7,108 nucleotides of DNA from Anaerolineales bacterium (lineage in GTDB: Bacteria > Chloroflexota > Anaerolineae > Anaerolineales > VGOW01): assembly GCA_919901875.1 (NCBI GenBank), contig CAKKQG010000123.1, forward strand, positions 1 to 7,108. The letters are read 5' to 3'. The notes under the pieces are model-generated. The model had not been told where the DNA came from and made no database searches. It was given only the letters and a program-made list of their open reading frames with translations. Positions 4,925 to 7,108 of this stretch are shown here, piece after piece (position 1 is the stretch's first letter; each line of letters starts with the position of its first letter). The position numbers were made by a program, and so were the translations under genes.

Positions 4925-6857
4925 CGCGCGCCTCTCCGTAAAACGCTTTGTTCAACGCTTTATCTTCTTGGCTTACTTTAAATTGCGCGTCGTCAATCTC
5001 AGAGAGATTCACATACAACTGATTCTTGTCGAGCAACTCTGCCAACAGTTGTTTTTGTTTTTCGAGTCCATCTTTGCCCTTGCCCAACTCCTCAAAATCC
5101 TTGAGGGCGTCTTCCGGCACTTCAGGATTCACATACCAATTCAAGAATGAGCCTTCCGCCATCTCTTTCCAAATTTTCAGAAGCTCTTTGCCGGTCTTCG
5201 CCCCTTGAATCAGTTCCATGAAGGCTTCGTTGTATTTCATCAGTTCGCAGTAGATGAAGTCGCCGCTATTGTTATCATTGATGGCTTGCTGGACGCGTTT
5301 TCCAGTTACTGTTTCTGCGTAATCCATTTGCTCACAAAGAATAAAGTTGCGAGTCCCTCCATCCTTATTTAATTCCAATACGGCGTGGGCAGTCGTGCCG
5401 CTTCCACCAAAGAAATCTAAAATGATGTCGTTTTCGTCAGTCATAATTTTTAAGACATCTACAATTAAGTACAGCGATTTGGGATAACTGAATTGATTTG
5501 CCCCCAGCATTTTTTTCAGCAGGTTAGTGCCGTGAAATTCCGATTGGTATTTTTTATCTGTCCAAACACTTTTATACACTTGTTGTTCTCGCAATTTATG
5601 ATAAATCACTACCTTCCCGTTTTCCATTTGAGCCATAAAGTACTTGCCCTTGTTCAAGGCAATGAAAGATGATTGAATATTCTTCCATGCCATTTCCTTC
5701 CCATTATTTGTTATAGGGAAAACTTCATAATAGCCAGTTTTCTTCTCTGTGGTTAGCTCGTTTAAATCACGGTTGACATAAATTGGATACCAGTTGTTGG
5801 GCTTGTTCTCTCTTGACCAAACAGTTCTTGCTCGCATAAATGGCACATATCTATAGTTGCCATTTTCATCTTCATGGTTGAAAGTCTCTTTAACCTCATC
5901 GCTTATCGCCACTTGATTAAATTCTGCCAAGTTAATATCTTTTGCATAAACAAGCATGAACTCGCTGTTCGATGAAAAAAACTTTGACAAATTTCGCCCT
6001 TTTGGGTTATGCAAAACAGTCACTACTCCAATCCGATTCTCTCTTCCAAATATTTCATCGGCGAGTGCGCCCAAATAAAAAACTTCTGCATGGTCTATCG
6101 CTATCGTAATAAAGCCATCAGGTGTTAGCAAGTCTCTTGCGATTTCTAGCCTGTTTTTCATGAACGTTAGCCACGAAGAATGTTTAAAAGCATTGTTGTA
6201 CGAAAACGTATCCCCCTCTGCTCCCGTGTTATATGGCGGGTCAATGCAAATTAGCCTGATCTGCCCTCGAAACTGTGTCTTAAGCGTGTGCAAAGCAAGT
6301 AGATTATTTCCTTTGACGATCAAATTTTCTCGAATGACCCCATTCTCATCGCGCTTAAAATCTTTGACAGGTTGCTTGCCTTTTGTGGTGTAGCGCGTAA
6401 AGTTGGTGAGCACTTTGGGATCGAGCAAACGATTGATCTCATCTTGCGCCAACACTTCGTTAAAAAATATCTCTTTGCGTTTTTCCTCTTCCTTTGTCTG
6501 CCCGCCTTCTAAAACCGTGTCTTTGTATGCCCATACCAACGCCACGTCGCCGCGCTCGCGCAAATACTTCTCGCCAATCGTTAAGCCAATACGGTTGCGA
6601 AAGCGCGTGTAAGAATTGTCCAAAAAGTTTTTTTGCGAAATATATTCGATGAAGATGTTGAGATTGAAAATCCAATGCTCTTCAATTTCTTCAAAGAATT
6701 TCGACTTGATCTCTTTGTCTGAAAGTAACAACTTCACCAGATCGCGGTCAATCTTCCACGCGCGATCTTGCGCGGCGGCAATAATTAATTCGCCCTCATC
6801 ATCCACCATGCGCGTATCAGTTTTGAGCAAGTTAATCAGTTTGGTGTTGAAAGACAT
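4917..6857 (-). CDS. mod: Type III DNA methyltransferase subunit Mod (adenine-N6, beta class)
   Basis: A 646-aa modification and specificity subunit. It is predicted to move a methyl group from S-adenosylmethionine to N6 of adenine on one strand of a short asymmetric site, and to guide Res. Catalytic motif IV is DPPYNTG at 206-212 and the SAM-binding motif I is DFFGGSGTT at 481-489; this order (IV before I) defines the beta class typical of Type III Mod. The region between, about 270-455, should hold the target recognition domain and ends with the family-typical VWTDKKY...GTNLLKKMLG block (431-452). Residues 1-175 form an N-terminal extension and 500-646 a charged helical C-terminal part. The start at 6857 has GGAGAT 3 nt upstream (GGAG at 5 nt). 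The 3' end overlaps res by 8 nt. The target recognition part is visibly more AT-rich than the flanks (about 37-38% GC at 5641-5760 against 58% at 6541-6600). Confidence 0.95.
   Translation of the reverse strand: MSFNTKLINLLKTDTRMVDDEGELIIAAAQDRAWKIDRDLVKLLLSDKEIKSKFFEEIEEHWIFNLNIFIEYISQKNFLDNSYTRFRNRIGLTIGEKYLRERGDVALVWAYKDTVLEGGQTKEEEKRKEIFFNEVLAQDEINRLLDPKVLTNFTRYTTKGKQPVKDFKRDENGVIRENLIVKGNNLLALHTLKTQFRGQIRLICIDPPYNTGAEGDTFSYNNAFKHSSWLTFMKNRLEIARDLLTPDGFITIAIDHAEVFYLGALADEIFGRENRIGVVTVLHNPKGRNLSKFFSSNSEFMLVYAKDINLAEFNQVAISDEVKETFNHEDENGNYRYVPFMRARTVWSRENKPNNWYPIYVNRDLNELTTEKKTGYYEVFPITNNGKEMAWKNIQSSFIALNKGKYFMAQMENGKVVIYHKLREQQVYKSVWTDKKYQSEFHGTNLLKKMLGANQFSYPKSLYLIVDVLKIMTDENDIILDFFGGSGTTAHAVLELNKDGGTRNFILCEQMDYAETVTGKRVQQAINDNNSGDFIYCELMKYNEAFMELIQGAKTGKELLKIWKEMAEGSFLNWYVNPEVPEDALKDFEELGKGKDGLEKQKQLLAELLDKNQLYVNLSEIDDAQFKVSQEDKALNKAFYGEARDA
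4931..4937 (-). promoter_or_regulatory. Ribosome binding site for res inside mod
   Basis: Read on the minus strand, GGAGAGG is followed by 6 nt (cgcgcg) and then the res ATG at 4924-4922. It lies within the last codons of mod and supports the start that gives the 8-nt mod-res overlap. Confidence 0.7.
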
Positions 6858-6860
6858 AAC

Positions 6861-6866
6861 ATCTCC
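6861..6866 (-). promoter_or_regulatory. Ribosome binding site for mod
   Basis: On the minus strand GGAGAT precedes the ATG at 6857-6855, with GGAG ending 5 nt before the start codon. It supports the chosen mod start; no better in-frame start lies upstream. Confidence 0.65.
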
Positions 6867-6894
6867 ATTTGTCGTTATCAGTTGTTCGTAGATT

Positions 6895-6900
6895 CTTATA
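6895..6900 (-). promoter_or_regulatory. Candidate -10 element for the mod-res-DinB-like operon
   Basis: TATAAG on the minus strand (5 of 6 matches to TATAAT) sits 37 nt upstream of the mod ATG, a suitable place for a -10 box. No good -35 is seen about 17 bp further upstream, where the sequence is of the type agcgtgaaaagcg, so this is only a candidate. Confidence 0.3.
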
Positions 6901-6916
6901 CTGCTTTTGCGCTTTT

Positions 6917-6972
6917 CACGCTACTAACCCTCACCCTACGCAATACGGAATACGTATCACGCTTCACGCATC
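6917..6972. repeat. Heptamer tandem repeat between the release factor gene and mod
   Basis: A 7-bp register is clear: cacgcta, ctaaccc, tcaccct, acgcaat, acggaat, acgtatc, acgcttc, acgcatc. The last five units all begin with acg. The final unit touches the stop codon (complement of 6971-6973) of the minus-strand release factor gene. The rest of this 113-bp spacer holds only the weak mod promoter candidate and the mod ribosome binding site. Confidence 0.75.
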
Positions 6973-7108
6973 ACTTCTCCGCCCTCTTCTTCATCGCCTC
7001 ATCCAGAAAATCTTGAATCTCCCCGTCTAGCACTTGCTTGATCTTCGCCGTGCGTTTGCCGCTGCGGTGATCGTGAACGCCTTTGTCTTTACCGAGCGAG
7101 TACGTGCG
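6971..7108 (-). CDS. prfB: Class I peptide chain release factor, C-terminal end (RF2-like), partial
   Basis: Only the last 45 codons and the stop are in the window; the gene continues past position 7108. The translated end starts RTYSLGKDKGVHDHRSGKRT, continues with a VLDGEIQDFLDEAM segment and ends KKRAEK. This follows the C-terminal pattern of bacterial release factors (IR-S/T-Y, then a V/I-x-D-H/L-R-x-G segment, then VLDG...F). The VLDG plus phenylalanine pattern fits RF2 better than RF1, whose end normally reads ILEG-type. RF2 reads UGA and UAA and releases the finished peptide at the ribosome. The GGQ loop is outside the window, so the call rests on this short tail. It runs the same way as mod, 113 bp upstream, and a heptamer repeat reaches its stop codon. 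It is probably a resident core gene marking the edge of the accessory region. Confidence 0.6.
   Translation of the reverse strand, partial: RTYSLGKDKGVHDHRSGKRTAKIKQVLDGEIQDFLDEAMKKRAEK

Noticed and set aside
6616..6640. Homopolymer runs in mod (T7 near 6628, A7 near 5984, T7 near 5510) and an A7 run in res near 3110 as phase-variation tracts
   Set aside because: Seven bases is short for a contingency locus and both genes are in frame. No tetra- or pentanucleotide repeat of the kind known in phase-variable mod genes is present.
4917..6857. Mod as a Type I HsdM, or as a BREX or other stand-alone methyltransferase
   Set aside because: The motif order (DPPY before the SAM-binding motif), the length and the overlapping res with an SF2 motor plus C-terminal PD-(D/E)XK domain fit Type III. 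No hsdS or BREX gene is in the window.
6938..6960. Release factor terminator from the near-palindrome around atacgtat
   Set aside because: The pairing is only a by-product of the acg-starting heptamers, the stem is short, and no U tract follows on the minus strand.
6917..6972. CRISPR array
   Set aside because: The repeats are 7-bp head-to-tail units without unique spacers; no 24-37-bp direct repeat and no cas gene is present.

Overview
The window looks like bacterial chromosome from an uncultured or environmental lineage. My best guess is Chloroflexota (Anaerolineae-like). This rests on overall gene style, mixed GC (about 60% in parts of the GNAT gene, about 37% in the centre of the methyltransferase gene, counted by eye on single 60-base lines) and degenerate 7-bp repeats in every true intergenic spacer. 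No rRNA, tRNA or CRISPR array is visible, and taxonomy cannot be proven from this window.

Layout. Positions 1-95 are a degenerate short tandem repeat with no gene. A 324-aa tandem GNAT acetyltransferase follows on the + strand (96-1070). A second heptamer repeat spans the 3' end of that gene and leads into a promoter with a perfect TATAAT box. This drives a two-gene MntA-HepT toxin-antitoxin operon (1129-1446 and 1436-1816), with an 11-nt gene overlap and a good ribosome binding site before each gene. A strong hairpin-plus-U terminator ends the operon; it also has a U-rich tract in the opposite orientation, so it can serve the convergent minus-strand operon.

The minus strand, read from right to left, carries the last 45 codons of a class I peptide chain release factor (RF2-like, cut by the window end). 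A 113-bp spacer with a heptamer repeat and a weak promoter candidate comes next. Then come a complete Type III restriction-modification system (Mod, 646 aa, 6857-4917; Res, 855 aa, 4924-2357, overlapping mod by 8 nt) and a DinB/ClbS-like four-helix-bundle protein (2350-1865) starting 6 nt after the res stop.

How the genes work together. Mod is predicted to methylate adenine at an asymmetric site. Res joins Mod to form an ATP-dependent translocating nuclease that attacks unmethylated DNA. MntA is predicted to AMPylate and silence the HEPN RNase HepT. The two modules meet tail to tail and form a compact defence neighbourhood. The DinB-like gene is probably co-transcribed with the restriction genes, but its role there is unknown. 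The least-explained feature is the 7-bp periodic sequence in all four spacers: at three of them it reaches or runs through a stop codon, at one it supplies the candidate -35 region of the toxin-antitoxin promoter, and at the first it abuts a start codon.
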